Positions 1 to 8,358 of a DNA stretch of 64,000 nt are shown here, one piece after another. Both the position numbers and the translations under genes were made by a program. How positions within the stretch are numbered: the stretch's first letter is position 1; each line of letters starts with the position of its first letter. The stretch lies in the NCBI RefSeq assembly GCF_016595215.1, contig NZ_JAENHK010000007.1, forward strand, positions 62,001 through 126,000. Reading direction: 5' to 3'. The notes under the pieces were generated by a model. It was given only the letters and a program-made list of their open reading frames with translations, was not told the origin of the DNA and searched no databases. The stretch is from Chryseobacterium paridis. GTDB lineage: Bacteria; Bacteroidota; Bacteroidia; Flavobacteriales; Weeksellaceae.

Positions 1-1
1 T

Positions 2-472
2 CGTGAGTATATGCTTAAAAAGGCATTGGAATCTGTAAAAGATGATTATGATTTTATCATTATTGATTGTGCACCAAGTTTAGGTTTGATTACCGTGAAT
101 GCATTGACTGCAGCTGATTCTGTTATTATCCCGATCCAGTGTGAATATTTTGCATTGGAAGGTCTTGGGAAACTTTTGAATACCATTAAAAACGTTCAGA
201 AAATCCACAATAAAGATCTTGATATCGAAGGTTTGCTTTTGACAATGTATGACAGTAGATTGAGGTTATCTAACCAGGTAGTGGAAGAGGTAAATGCTCA
301 TTTTCCCGAAATGGTTTTCGAAACCATTATTAGCAGAAACGTAAGATTAAGTGAAGCTCCAAGTTTCGGAGAAAGTATTTTAAATTACGATGCAGAAAGT
401 AAAGGAGCAATTCAGTATATTCAGTTGGCAGAAGAGGTTCTGTTAAAAAACGAAAATTTAGTAAAGAATTAA
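2..472 (+). CDS. parA: ParA family chromosome-partitioning ATPase, 5' truncated by window edge
   Basis: This is the C-terminal part of a ParA/Soj ATPase. The reading frame is open back to the first bases of the window, so the true start and the deviant Walker A motif lie upstream. Visible are the Walker B strand ([11 protein letters not shown]), the hydrophobic strand [15 protein letters not shown] and the late motif [16 protein letters not shown], all typical of chromosomal ParA. The family binds DNA non-specifically as an ATP dimer and moves ParB-parS complexes. parB follows in the same direction, which supports a normal parAB operon. The identification is firm; only the N-terminus is missing. 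Confidence 0.93.
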   Translation, partial: REYMLKKALESVKDDYDFIIIDCAPSLGLITVNALTAADSVIIPIQCEYFALEGLGKLLNTIKNVQKIHNKDLDIEGLLLTMYDSRLRLSNQVVEEVNAHFPEMVFETIISRNVRLSEAPSFGESILNYDAESKGAIQYIQLAEEVLLKNENLVKN

Positions 473-544
473 ATTTAATAATGAATGCTCAATGAATGAA
501 TGTTATGGCAATCATTTAGTGATCATCATTTACCAATTATATTT

Positions 545-1435
545 ATGAAGGATAAAAAAAGAGCGATGGGACGAGGTTTAGGAGCTATATTAAGCGCTGA
601 ATCGAAAGCGACTGTTAATTCTGCTACCGATGAGGGAGCAGACAAGTTTGTTGGAAATATTGTAGAAGTTGCGATTGAAGATATTTATCCTAATCCGACT
701 CAGCCAAGAACTTATTTTGACGAGAAAGCTTTAAATGAACTTGCTCAATCAATTAAAAATCTAGGGGTCATCCAGCCCATCACCTTAAGAAAAGAAGGGG
801 AGAGATTTGAGATTATATCAGGGGAAAGACGTTTTAGAGCTAGTAAAATTGCTGGTTTAACTTCTATTCCTGCTTACATTCGTTTAGTAAATGATCAGGA
901 GCTTTTAGAAATGGCTCTTGTTGAAAATATTCAAAGAGAAGACCTTGATTCTATTGAGATTGCCCTTACTTACCAAAGACTTCTGGATGAGATCGGAATG
1001 ACTCAGGAAAATCTTAGCCAGAGAGTAGGTAAGGACAGAAGTACCATTACCAATTCCATCAGATTGTTGAGATTGAGTCCGGATATCCAGAATGCTATCC
1101 GAAGTGGTGAGATTTCTGCGGGGCACGGTAGAGCAATCATAAGCATGGAGAATGATGAGTTGCAGCAAATTTTATTTGACCTTATCATTAAAGAGCAGCT
1201 CAATGTACGTCAGGCAGAACAGGCTGCTACAGCATTGAAGAATCCAAAATCACCTGCTGCCAAAAAAGTAAAAGCGGAACTTTCCAATAATTATAAAAGA
1301 GCCCAGAAAACAATTTCTGACATCTTAGATGTAAAAGTGGAGATCAAAACGACTGGGAATGGTAAAAAAGGTAAAATTGTTCTTGACTTTAAGAACGAGG
1401 ATGAATTGGAATACATCCTATCCCACATTAAATAA
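545..1435 (+). CDS. parB: ParB family chromosome-partitioning protein (CTPase/DNA-binding)
   Basis: Start chosen at 545, giving MKDKKRAMGRGLGAIL, because GRGLGALL-type N-termini (the ParA-contacting segment) are typical of the family; an in-frame ATG at 500 would add 15 unconserved residues. The ParB/Srx domain includes NPTQPR, QSIKNLGVIQPI and the nucleotide-binding GERRFRA motif. It is followed by ALVENIQREDL and a helix-turn-helix (LSQRVGKDRSTITNSIRLLRL). A lysine-rich linker and a C-terminal dimerisation segment complete about 296 residues, a normal length. ParB binds parS, spreads as a CTP clamp and loads condensin. I found no convincing parS palindrome in this window. The stop codon abuts the next start codon, implying co-transcription. 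Confidence 0.95.
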   Translation: MKDKKRAMGRGLGAILSAESKATVNSATDEGADKFVGNIVEVAIEDIYPNPTQPRTYFDEKALNELAQSIKNLGVIQPITLRKEGERFEIISGERRFRASKIAGLTSIPAYIRLVNDQELLEMALVENIQREDLDSIEIALTYQRLLDEIGMTQENLSQRVGKDRSTITNSIRLLRLSPDIQNAIRSGEISAGHGRAIISMENDELQQILFDLIIKEQLNVRQAEQAATALKNPKSPAAKKVKAELSNNYKRAQKTISDILDVKVEIKTTGNGKKGKIVLDFKNEDELEYILSHIK

Positions 1436-2074
1436 ATGAAGAAATTATTGTTCACTTTTTTCTTGTGTCTGTTTGCATTAGCCTATTCACAAGTAAATCC
1501 AAATGATACAATTCGGGTAGAGCACCATCCGAAGGATAGTGTTTCTGCTGCAAAGCCACAGAAATCTGAGGCTAAAGTGGTTGCAGATCTTGAAAAAGCA
1601 AATGGGCCTACAGCAAAAACTTTAAAATTAAATCCTACAAAAGCAGGTCTGTACTCTGCTGTTTTTCCCGGACTTGGTCAGTTTTATAATAAAAAATATT
1701 GGAAAATCCCTATTGTTTGGGGAGCTGTAGGAACTGGAGTTGGAATTGCCATGTGGAATGATAAACAGTACAAGAAGTACAGAGAGTATTATATTGCCAA
1801 ATTAAATGGAACTCCCAATGAATTTATCGATAGCCGACCATGGTTGGATAAAGTAGCATTAGCAAACGTACAGGATAGGGCAAAAAGACAAAGAGATTAC
1901 GCCATAGCGATCAGTGGGTTGATCTACATTTTAAGTATTGTAGATGCTGTGGTAGATGCTCATCTTTACGAAAGCCGCCATGACCCTGATTTAACTTTTA
2001 AACCTGCTGTAATTCAAGATCAGTTTAGTATCGAGCCTCCTAAAACAGGTCTAAGTTTAAGTTATAGATTTTAA
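1436..2074 (+). CDS. DUF5683 domain membrane protein
   Basis: A 212-residue protein with an N-terminal signal peptide (MKKLLFTFFLCLFALAYSQ) and a charged linker. The conserved DUF5683 segment begins near residue 65: KAGLYSAVFPGLGQFYNKKYWKIP, written here as one motif split by hydrophobic stretches, then a glycine-rich membrane helix. A second hydrophobic helix lies near residue 155. It starts directly after the parB stop codon, so translation is probably coupled. The parA-parB-DUF5683-dapB-lepB order is one I associate with Flavobacteriia. Molecular function is unknown; the topology suggests an envelope protein with periplasmic loops. Confidence 0.82.
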   Translation: MKKLLFTFFLCLFALAYSQVNPNDTIRVEHHPKDSVSAAKPQKSEAKVVADLEKANGPTAKTLKLNPTKAGLYSAVFPGLGQFYNKKYWKIPIVWGAVGTGVGIAMWNDKQYKKYREYYIAKLNGTPNEFIDSRPWLDKVALANVQDRAKRQRDYAIAISGLIYILSIVDAVVDAHLYESRHDPDLTFKPAVIQDQFSIEPPKTGLSLSYRF

Positions 2075-2120
2075 TGAGTATAAATCATAGTTTTCTATGA
2101 TAACAAATAATAAATAATAC

Positions 2121-2822
2121 ATGAGAATAGCATTAGTTGGATATGGAAAAATGGGCAAGATCATAGATGAAATTGCTACAAAGAGAGGACATGATGTTGT
2201 TGCCCGTCTGAAAGAAACTCCAACTGCTGAAAATCTTAATAATCCAGATGTTGTTATCGAATTTTCATTACCTGAAGTAGCTTTCAACAACATAAAGGCA
2301 TGTTTGGAAAATAATATCCCTGTTATTAGCGGAACAACAGGCTGGCTGGATAAAAAAGCAGAAATAGAAAGTATTGCAGTTGAAAATCAAACTGCATTTT
2401 TATATGGTTCCAACTTTAGTTTGGGGGTTAATCTATTCTTTGCTTTGAATGAAAAGCTAGCTGATCTGATGAAGAACGTTAATGAATATTCTTGCCAATT
2501 GGAAGAAATTCATCACATTCATAAACTGGATGCTCCAAGTGGAACAGCTATTTCCTTAGCTGAAGGTATCTTTAAAAACAATCCCAAATTTGATGCATGG
2601 AAGTTAGAAGAAACACAGGGAAACCAGTTAGGTATTTTTGCTGTTAGAGAAGATGAGGTTCCCGGAACGCACAGTGTGTTTTATAAAAGTGAAGTAGATG
2701 AAATTGAAATCAAGCACACGGCATTTAATAGAAATGGTTTTGCACTAGGAGCCGTAGTTGCTGCAGAATGGATTAAAGATAAAAAAGGAAATTTCACAAT
2801 GAAAGATGTTTTGGGGCTTTGA
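2121..2822 (+). CDS. dapB: 4-hydroxy-tetrahydrodipicolinate reductase
   Basis: A 233-residue DapB, slightly shorter than the E. coli enzyme as is usual in Bacteroidetes. It reduces the dihydrodipicolinate precursor with NAD(P)H in lysine and meso-diaminopimelate synthesis, so it feeds peptidoglycan. The Rossmann motif is MRIALVGYGKMGK at the N-terminus. VVIEFSLPE and SGTTGW are nucleotide-binding segments. The catalytic/substrate motif HHIHKLDAPSGTA carries the conserved histidines, the lysine and DAPSGTA. GTHSVFY and a C-terminal GAVVAAEW helix complete the fold. The gene sits between the DUF5683 gene and lepB on the same strand. Confidence 0.96.
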   Translation: MRIALVGYGKMGKIIDEIATKRGHDVVARLKETPTAENLNNPDVVIEFSLPEVAFNNIKACLENNIPVISGTTGWLDKKAEIESIAVENQTAFLYGSNFSLGVNLFFALNEKLADLMKNVNEYSCQLEEIHHIHKLDAPSGTAISLAEGIFKNNPKFDAWKLEETQGNQLGIFAVREDEVPGTHSVFYKSEVDEIEIKHTAFNRNGFALGAVVAAEWIKDKKGNFTMKDVLGL

Positions 2823-2898
2823 TCTGTAACAAAACCCCCGAATCATAAACTAATAAAGAAGTTGCTCAACGCAAATTAATAGAATAGGCACGAAATTT

Positions 2899-4554
2899 AT
2901 GAATTACTTTTTAACTTATACAGTATATGTTCTCATTTTATCCTTATTAATGGGGATTTCAACATGGAAGCTGTTCAAAAAATTGGGGTATAGTCCGTTA
3001 TTCGCTTTTATACCTTTTTACAATTATTTTATTATTCTAAAAGAAACCAAGCACCCTAAATGGTGGGCTATTTTATCCTATTTGCCGATCGTAGGTCCGA
3101 TCATGATGTCTGTTTTTCATTTATATTTAATGAAAAAATTTGGAAAGACTCTTTTCAAAGATCAGCTGCTTACGGTAATTCTTCCGTTTATTTATATGGC
3201 GGTGGTGAATTATGGTAAGGATGTAGAATTGGAAGATGAAAATGAGTTGTTCTTAACCGATGAGGAAAAAAATGCAAAAAAGAAGGATTCATTCTTGGGG
3301 TCAGTTACTTTTGCTGTTGTTTTTGCAACCATTATTCACGTTTTCGTAACACAGCCTTTTGGTATTCCCACCGGATCGATGGAAAGAACATTGTTGGTTG
3401 GGGATTTCTTATTTGTAAATAAATGGAGCTACGGGTATAGATTACCAATGCGTCCGTTAGCAATACCTTTCTTACAAGGAACTATTATGGATACAGGGGA
3501 ACCTGGAAATCCAAAAGATGATCCAAAATCTTATGTAGATGGTGTGAAGCTGCCTTATGCAAGAATAATGCAGTTCAGCAAACCTCAAAAGAATGATGTT
3601 CTGGTATTCAACTATCCCCAGGATTCAGTACATACTGCGATCGATAGAAAAGATCCATATGTAAAAAGATGTGTTGCCACTGCGGGAGATACATTTGAAA
3701 TGAGAGCTGGAAGGCTTTTTGTAAATGGTAAGCCTGAGACTGTTTTAGGAGATCAGGAAGTTCAGCATGCGTATACGGTTAATACAGGAGCTCAATTAGA
3801 TATTCCTGGATTGTATAATACCTATGGTTTCTTACCAGTAAGAGAAATGCAGACCGATAAAGGTTTTGTTTACATGTTCCAGGGTTTAACGAATAAAACT
3901 GCTGCAGAAATTAAAGTATTGCCAAGTGTAATCGATATGGAAGAAAGTATTTTTCCAAAAGATTCAGCTACGGTTCAACATAAGTTAAACGCTGATAAAA
4001 CGGCTTACACAAAAAGTATTGATACCACTCAATCTATATTTCCGATTAATAAACCTTGGAATCAGGATTGGTATGGTCCGCTTAGGATACCTAAGAAAGG
4101 TGATGTAGTAGCTATTAATAAAGAAACTCTTCCAATGTATCAATGGATCATTTCTGAATATGAGCATAACAGCCTGGAAAATAAGAATGGAAAGATCTTG
4201 ATCAATGGAAAAGAAACGAATCAATATACTATCCAGCAAGATTATTATATGATGGTGGGAGATAACAGAGATGCTTCATTGGATGCGAGATTCTTTGGTT
4301 TCGTTCCTGAAGAAAATATTGTCGGGAAACCGATATTTACCTGGATGAGTTTACAAGGTGTGTTTAAGGATGCCAGTTCTTCTTATCAGGCGCCATTCAA
4401 GATTCGTTGGGATAGAATGTTTAAAGCGACAAATACAGGAGAAGCTAATAAAACTTCTTACTGGTGGATAGCAGCAATGATTCTTATTTTATTCTTTGGA
4501 TGGGATTACTTTGTTAAACTGTTCAGAAAGAAAAAAACAGAAGAAGATTTATAA
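2899..4554 (+). CDS. lepB: Signal peptidase I, enlarged Bacteroidetes form
   Basis: A 551-residue membrane serine protease that removes signal peptides of exported proteins. It has three hydrophobic segments in the first 105 residues, then a transmembrane anchor near residue 135. The catalytic serine lies in GIPTGSMERTL (Ser160) and the general base lysine in PYVKRCVATAGD (Lys256). The C-terminal box is MVGDNRDASLDARFFGFVP. An insertion of roughly 170 residues separates the lysine box from the last box, and an additional C-terminal transmembrane helix follows; both are usual in this phylum. A rho-independent terminator follows at 4577. Confidence 0.95.
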   Translation: MNYFLTYTVYVLILSLLMGISTWKLFKKLGYSPLFAFIPFYNYFIILKETKHPKWWAILSYLPIVGPIMMSVFHLYLMKKFGKTLFKDQLLTVILPFIYMAVVNYGKDVELEDENELFLTDEEKNAKKKDSFLGSVTFAVVFATIIHVFVTQPFGIPTGSMERTLLVGDFLFVNKWSYGYRLPMRPLAIPFLQGTIMDTGEPGNPKDDPKSYVDGVKLPYARIMQFSKPQKNDVLVFNYPQDSVHTAIDRKDPYVKRCVATAGDTFEMRAGRLFVNGKPETVLGDQEVQHAYTVNTGAQLDIPGLYNTYGFLPVREMQTDKGFVYMFQGLTNKTAAEIKVLPSVIDMEESIFPKDSATVQHKLNADKTAYTKSIDTTQSIFPINKPWNQDWYGPLRIPKKGDVVAINKETLPMYQWIISEYEHNSLENKNGKILINGKETNQYTIQQDYYMMVGDNRDASLDARFFGFVPEENIVGKPIFTWMSLQGVFKDASSSYQAPFKIRWDRMFKATNTGEANKTSYWWIAAMILILFFGWDYFVKLFRKKKTEEDL

Positions 4555-4576
4555 ATAAAATAAATTTAAAATAGAA

Positions 4577-4605
4577 TGAAGTATTTGAAAAAATACTTCA
4601 TTTTT
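4577..4605 (+). terminator. Rho-independent terminator after lepB
   Basis: A perfect 10-bp stem (TGAAGTATTT with AAATACTTCA) closes a GAAA tetraloop and is followed by five T. It ends the dapB-lepB transcription unit just before the WbqC-like gene. Confidence 0.85.
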
Positions 4606-4610
4606 GCATT

Positions 4611-5234
4611 ATGAATATGAAGAATGTATTATTACCGGTGTTTTATTTACCACCAATTTCATGGTTTTCAGTCTTTTTAAATGCTGAAAATGAAGTTGCT
4701 TTTGAGCAATTTGAAAATTTTCCTAAACAGACTTATAGAAACAGGACCAATATATATGGTGCCAATGGAAAGCTATCTTTAATAATTCCGATCAGTCACA
4801 CCGGGAAGAGAGCTTTGAAAGAAATAGAAGTCTCCAACAGAGAAGATTGGAGAAAGCTTCACTGGAAGTCTATCAAAACAGCTTATCAGAGTTCTCCTTA
4901 TTTTGAATTCTATGAAGATAAATTAATAAAGCTATTTGAATTAAAGGAAAACTACCTTTTAGATTTTAATATCAAAGGTTTAGAGATTATACAGCAAATC
5001 TTAAAAACAGAAAAGGCATACTCTTTGAATGAAGAATATATCAAAAATCCTGAGGAAATCAATTTTAGAGAAAAGTTTTCAACAAAAATTCCTTCAGAAT
5101 ATGAAATGGAAAATTATTATCAAACATTCTCTGATAAATTAGGATTTTTAAATGACTTATCGATTCTGGATCTGATTTGTAACAAAGGACCTGAATCTTT
5201 GACATATATAAAAAATATTAAACAATCATACTAG
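4611..5234 (+). CDS. WbqC family protein
   Basis: A 207-residue cytosolic protein with the WbqC-like signature: N-terminal VFYLPPISWFSVFLNA, then FEQFENFPKQTYRNR, LIIPISH, and NREDWRKLHWKSIKTAYQSSPYFEFY. WbqC proteins occur in polysaccharide clusters but their reaction is unsettled. In Flavobacteriia a copy commonly sits beside lepB, as here. An ATG two codons downstream (4617) is an alternative start. The gene ends one base before the subtilase start codon, so the two are probably co-transcribed. Confidence 0.82.
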   Translation: MNMKNVLLPVFYLPPISWFSVFLNAENEVAFEQFENFPKQTYRNRTNIYGANGKLSLIIPISHTGKRALKEIEVSNREDWRKLHWKSIKTAYQSSPYFEFYEDKLIKLFELKENYLLDFNIKGLEIIQQILKTEKAYSLNEEYIKNPEEINFREKFSTKIPSEYEMENYYQTFSDKLGFLNDLSILDLICNKGPESLTYIKNIKQSY

Positions 5235-5235
5235 C

Positions 5236-6918
5236 ATGAAAAAGGTATTATTAGCTGCTGTTTTCTTAGCAGGCTTTAATTCTGCTTTTGCACAACAGGC
5301 AGAGGGGAAGAGTGTTGATCCGAAAGAAAATAAAGATTTAATGACATGGTACCACAAAGACTTTGGAACTACTAAGGTTTATGGTATCAATACAGAAAAT
5401 GCGTATAAATATTTAGAATCTAAAGGGCTAAAACCTAAAACTGTTGTTGTAGGTGTTCTAGATAGCGGAGTACAGGTGGATCACCCGGGATTGATTAAAA
5501 ATATTTGGTCAAATCCTAATGAAGTTCCGAATAATGGAAAAGATGATGATGGAAACGGATATATCGATGATGTTCATGGATGGAACTTTATTGGAGGGAA
5601 AAATGGAGATGTAGACATTGATAATATGGAGGTAACGAGAGTTGTTGCCAAATATAAGACCGTATTTGAGGGTGATGATTCTACTAAGAACAAGGCTAAT
5701 CAGGCTAAAATGCCGGAAGAGTTTGCGATGTATATGAAGGCTAAAGAACTTTTTGGTAAGAAAAGTATTGAGGCAAAACAAAGCCTTCAGCAATATACCA
5801 TGATCAATGATTTAATTCCTAATATGATTAAACTTTTAGGAGGTAAATCTGTAACTGCTGAAAATGTTGCTGCAATAAAGGCTCCAACAGAACAAAAAGA
5901 TGCTATTGCACTTAATATTCTGACTCAGGTTGCTCAAAGCCCGGAATTTAAAGGGAAATCTTCTGCTGATTTTGAAACGGCAATGAAGAAAGAAATGAAA
6001 GGTGCTATCGATCATTTTGCGCCTGCTGCAAAACAATATGATCTGAGCTATGATACAAGAGCTGAGATCGTGGGAGATAATTATGATGATTATGCTCAAA
6101 AAAATTACGGTAATAATCACTATCAAGGACCTGATGCTGAGCATGGGACTCACGTTGCCGGAATTATTGCTGGTCTTCCTCAAGGAAAAGAAGTTCAGTA
6201 TGGAGTAGCTTCAAGAGTAGCTAAAATTATGTCTGTAAGAACAGTTCCAAACGGAGATGAAAGAGATAAAGATGTTGCAAATGCTATCAGATATGCTGTA
6301 GATAATGGTGCTAAGGTTTTAAATATGAGCTTTGGAAAGCCTGTTTCTCCAGGTAAAAATGTAGTTTGGGATGCATTTAAATATGCAGAGGATAAAGGAG
6401 TTCTTTTAGTAAAAGCAGCAGGAAATGAAAATGAAGATGTAGCTGAGCACCTTGCATATCCTACGAATTTCAAAAATATTACAGATGATAAACCATTTGT
6501 AAACAATGTAATTGTGGTTGGTGCTAGCACGAACAGAAATAATCAATTGAGAGCAGATTTCTCCAATTTCAATAAGAAAATGGTTAATGTCTTTGCTCCA
6601 GGTGAAGAAATTTATTCTACTGTTCCTACAAGTTCATATGAATACCTACAGGGAACTTCAATGGCTTCTCCGGTTGTAGCTGGGGCTGCTGCTGTTTTAT
6701 TGGCCTACATGCCTAACTTAAAGCCAGATCAGATTATTGAAGCTTTAGTGAAGTCAAGTAATGCAAGTACTGAAAATGGATTTACTGATCTTTCACAGGC
6801 AGGAGGTGTTATTGATCTAAAGAAAGCGGCAGAATATGCTTATACCAACTTCTATAACGGGAAAACTTCAGTTGTAAAAAAAGCTGCGAAATCCGTAAAA
6901 AAGACTGTTAAAAAATAA
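5236..6918 (+). CDS. Secreted S8 (subtilisin-like) serine protease
   Basis: A 560-residue subtilase with signal peptide MKKVLLAAVFLAGFNSAFAQ. The catalytic triad is Asp76 (GVLDSGVQVDHPG), His303 (HGTHVAGIIAG) and Ser475 (GTSMASPVVAGAA), with oxyanion Asn397 (KAAGNENE). The distance between Asp and His is about 227 residues, much longer than in classical subtilisins, because of a helical, lysine-rich insertion near residues 130-290. The C-terminus is a short basic tail (VVKKAAKSVKKTVKK) and not a type IX sorting domain. A perfect terminator follows at 6951. The protein is probably exported to the periplasm or the outer surface; its substrate is unknown. Confidence 0.93.
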   Translation: MKKVLLAAVFLAGFNSAFAQQAEGKSVDPKENKDLMTWYHKDFGTTKVYGINTENAYKYLESKGLKPKTVVVGVLDSGVQVDHPGLIKNIWSNPNEVPNNGKDDDGNGYIDDVHGWNFIGGKNGDVDIDNMEVTRVVAKYKTVFEGDDSTKNKANQAKMPEEFAMYMKAKELFGKKSIEAKQSLQQYTMINDLIPNMIKLLGGKSVTAENVAAIKAPTEQKDAIALNILTQVAQSPEFKGKSSADFETAMKKEMKGAIDHFAPAAKQYDLSYDTRAEIVGDNYDDYAQKNYGNNHYQGPDAEHGTHVAGIIAGLPQGKEVQYGVASRVAKIMSVRTVPNGDERDKDVANAIRYAVDNGAKVLNMSFGKPVSPGKNVVWDAFKYAEDKGVLLVKAAGNENEDVAEHLAYPTNFKNITDDKPFVNNVIVVGASTNRNNQLRADFSNFNKKMVNVFAPGEEIYSTVPTSSYEYLQGTSMASPVVAGAAAVLLAYMPNLKPDQIIEALVKSSNASTENGFTDLSQAGGVIDLKKAAEYAYTNFYNGKTSVVKKAAKSVKKTVKK

Positions 6919-6950
6919 TATATTTCACTGCAATACAGTGTATATCATGT

Positions 6951-6980
6951 AAAGTCCGAATTTTTCGGACTTTTTTATTT
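6951..6980 (+). terminator. Rho-independent terminator after the S8 protease gene
   Basis: A perfect 10-bp stem (AAAGTCCGAA with TTCGGACTTT) with a 3-base loop is followed by a T-rich run. Confidence 0.88.
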
Positions 6981-7041
6981 TTATTTTTCAATTTTGGCAC
7001 GGTTTTTTGTAACTTTATTGTAATAAAAAATAAACGACAAA

Positions 7042-7533
7042 ATGAAAAAGTTACTACTTGCAGGAATGTTGGGAACATCACTTTTTGCAGTGTCTTGTTC
7101 CTCAGTGAAAAACGCACAAACATCACAAAACCAAAAATCTGACTTTTTAAAAATTAAAGGTGATTGGGAAATTGTTAGCATTGATTATGATAAAGGATTT
7201 AAAATCAAGCCTTTTGATGAAGGAGCGGATGCACAATGTTTTGTAGGAAGCCATTGGAGATTAATTCCTAATAACTACACAGGATCTTATAGCTTAAATG
7301 GAGGTGGAAGCTGCCCTAGCATTACACAGCCAATTAAATTTGAAGTTAAAGGTGGAAATACTTTTATGTTTAAGAAAATTGCTGAAGGAACAAAAGCTAA
7401 ACAAAATACGGTTGGGTACTCTTTAAATTTGATCAACCAATCTACAGATCAGTTTTCACTTGAACAAAATGTTCCATTTGATGGAAGTACAGTAAGAGTG
7501 GTATACAATTTCCAAAGAACTGGAATGAAATAA
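7042..7533 (+). CDS. Lipocalin-like lipoprotein
   Basis: A 163-residue lipoprotein with signal peptide MKKLLLAGMLGTSLFAVSC and the acylated cysteine at position 19. The mature part begins the lipocalin-like pattern with LKIKGDWEIVSIDYDKGFKIKPF, where GDWEIV is the GxW box. It continues with strands such as CFVGSHWRLIPNNYTGSYSL and ends VRVVYNFQR. This matches the small lipocalin-like lipoproteins of flavobacteria. The gene lies 25 bp upstream of the OmpA-like lipoprotein gene on the same strand and both end before one terminator, so they probably share an mRNA. The ligand is unknown. Confidence 0.75.
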   Translation: MKKLLLAGMLGTSLFAVSCSSVKNAQTSQNQKSDFLKIKGDWEIVSIDYDKGFKIKPFDEGADAQCFVGSHWRLIPNNYTGSYSLNGGGSCPSITQPIKFEVKGGNTFMFKKIAEGTKAKQNTVGYSLNLINQSTDQFSLEQNVPFDGSTVRVVYNFQRTGMK

Positions 7534-7558
7534 TTTATAACAAGAAAAAAATAAAAAG

Positions 7559-8251
7559 ATGAAATTTAATAAAACATATATCGCAGGTATCTTCCTATCA
7601 TCAACATTGTTATTGACAAGTTGTGAAGCAGTTCAGAATTCTAATCACCAACAAAGAGGTACAGCAGTGGGGGTTGCATCCGGAGCTGTTCTTGGAGGTA
7701 TTTTAGGTAATAACGTAGGTAAAGGAGGAAACGGAGCTTTAGGAGCTGTATTAGGTGGTATTATTGGTGGTGTTGCAGGTAACGTTATCGGTAACAAAAT
7801 GGATAAGCAGGCTAAAGAAATTAAAGAAACTTTACCAGGAGCTCAAGTAGAAAGAGTAGGAGATGGTATTAAAGTTACTATGAACGAAAGCATCGTTAAT
7901 TTTGCTTTTGACTCTTCAAACCTTACATCTGTAGCTCAAACCAACTTAGATAAATTAGAAAAAGTATTAGAGAATAACCCTGATACGAATATTAACATCT
8001 ATGGACATACAGACAGTGTAGGTAAAGATGCTTATAATATGTCACTTTCTCAAAGAAGAGCAGACGCTGTAAAAGCATATTTAGTAAGTAAAGGAATTGC
8101 TTCAAACAGAATGTTTACAAAAGGAGAAGGTAAAAACATGCCGGTTGCAAGCAATGATACTGACGAAGGAAGAGCTAAAAACAGAAGAGTAGAGTTTGCT
8201 ATTACTGCAAATGAAAAAATGATTAATGAAGCCAAACAACAAGGGCAATAA
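7559..8251 (+). CDS. OmpA family lipoprotein with glycine-zipper segment
   Basis: A 230-residue protein. A lipobox (LLLTSC, cysteine near residue 22) marks it as a lipoprotein. Residues 35-85 form a glycine zipper (GVASGAVLGGILGNNVGKGG and repeats), which may span or insert into the outer membrane. The C-terminal half is an OmpA/MotB domain: VNFAFDSSNLT, INIYGHTDSVGK, LSQRRADAVKAYLVSKGI and GRAKNRRVEF. That domain binds diaminopimelate peptidoglycan, so the protein probably links outer membrane and cell wall. The OmpA arginine and aspartate contacts are present. Confidence 0.92.
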   Translation: MKFNKTYIAGIFLSSTLLLTSCEAVQNSNHQQRGTAVGVASGAVLGGILGNNVGKGGNGALGAVLGGIIGGVAGNVIGNKMDKQAKEIKETLPGAQVERVGDGIKVTMNESIVNFAFDSSNLTSVAQTNLDKLEKVLENNPDTNINIYGHTDSVGKDAYNMSLSQRRADAVKAYLVSKGIASNRMFTKGEGKNMPVASNDTDEGRAKNRRVEFAITANEKMINEAKQQGQ

Positions 8252-8282
8252 TTAATTTATTATATAAATATTTTCTTAAAAG

Positions 8283-8303
8283 ACCGCCACGGCGGTTTTT
8301 TTT
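8283..8303 (+). terminator. Rho-independent terminator after the OmpA-like gene
   Basis: The GC-rich hairpin ACCGCC/GGCGGT with a minimal loop is followed by eight T. It separates the lipoprotein pair from the polyprenyl-phosphate sugar operon. Confidence 0.85.
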
Positions 8304-8333
8304 GTACTTTTATGCTACTCATTTTGAAATTAC

Positions 8334-8341
8334 TATTTTTG
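8334..8341 (+). promoter_or_regulatory. -7 element (TATTTTTG) upstream of the UbiA-type gene
   Basis: This is an exact match to the Bacteroidetes -7 consensus TAnnTTTG, 17 bp before the start codon. No TTG lies at the usual 17-23 bp distance, so only half of the promoter is supported. Confidence 0.5.
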
Positions 8342-8358
8342 CAATTGAAACAACATAA

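Noticed and set aside
1..2100. parS site near parAB
   Set aside because: I looked for the TGTTNCACGTGAAACA palindrome by eye and saw no convincing match; absence in this window says nothing about the rest of the chromosome.
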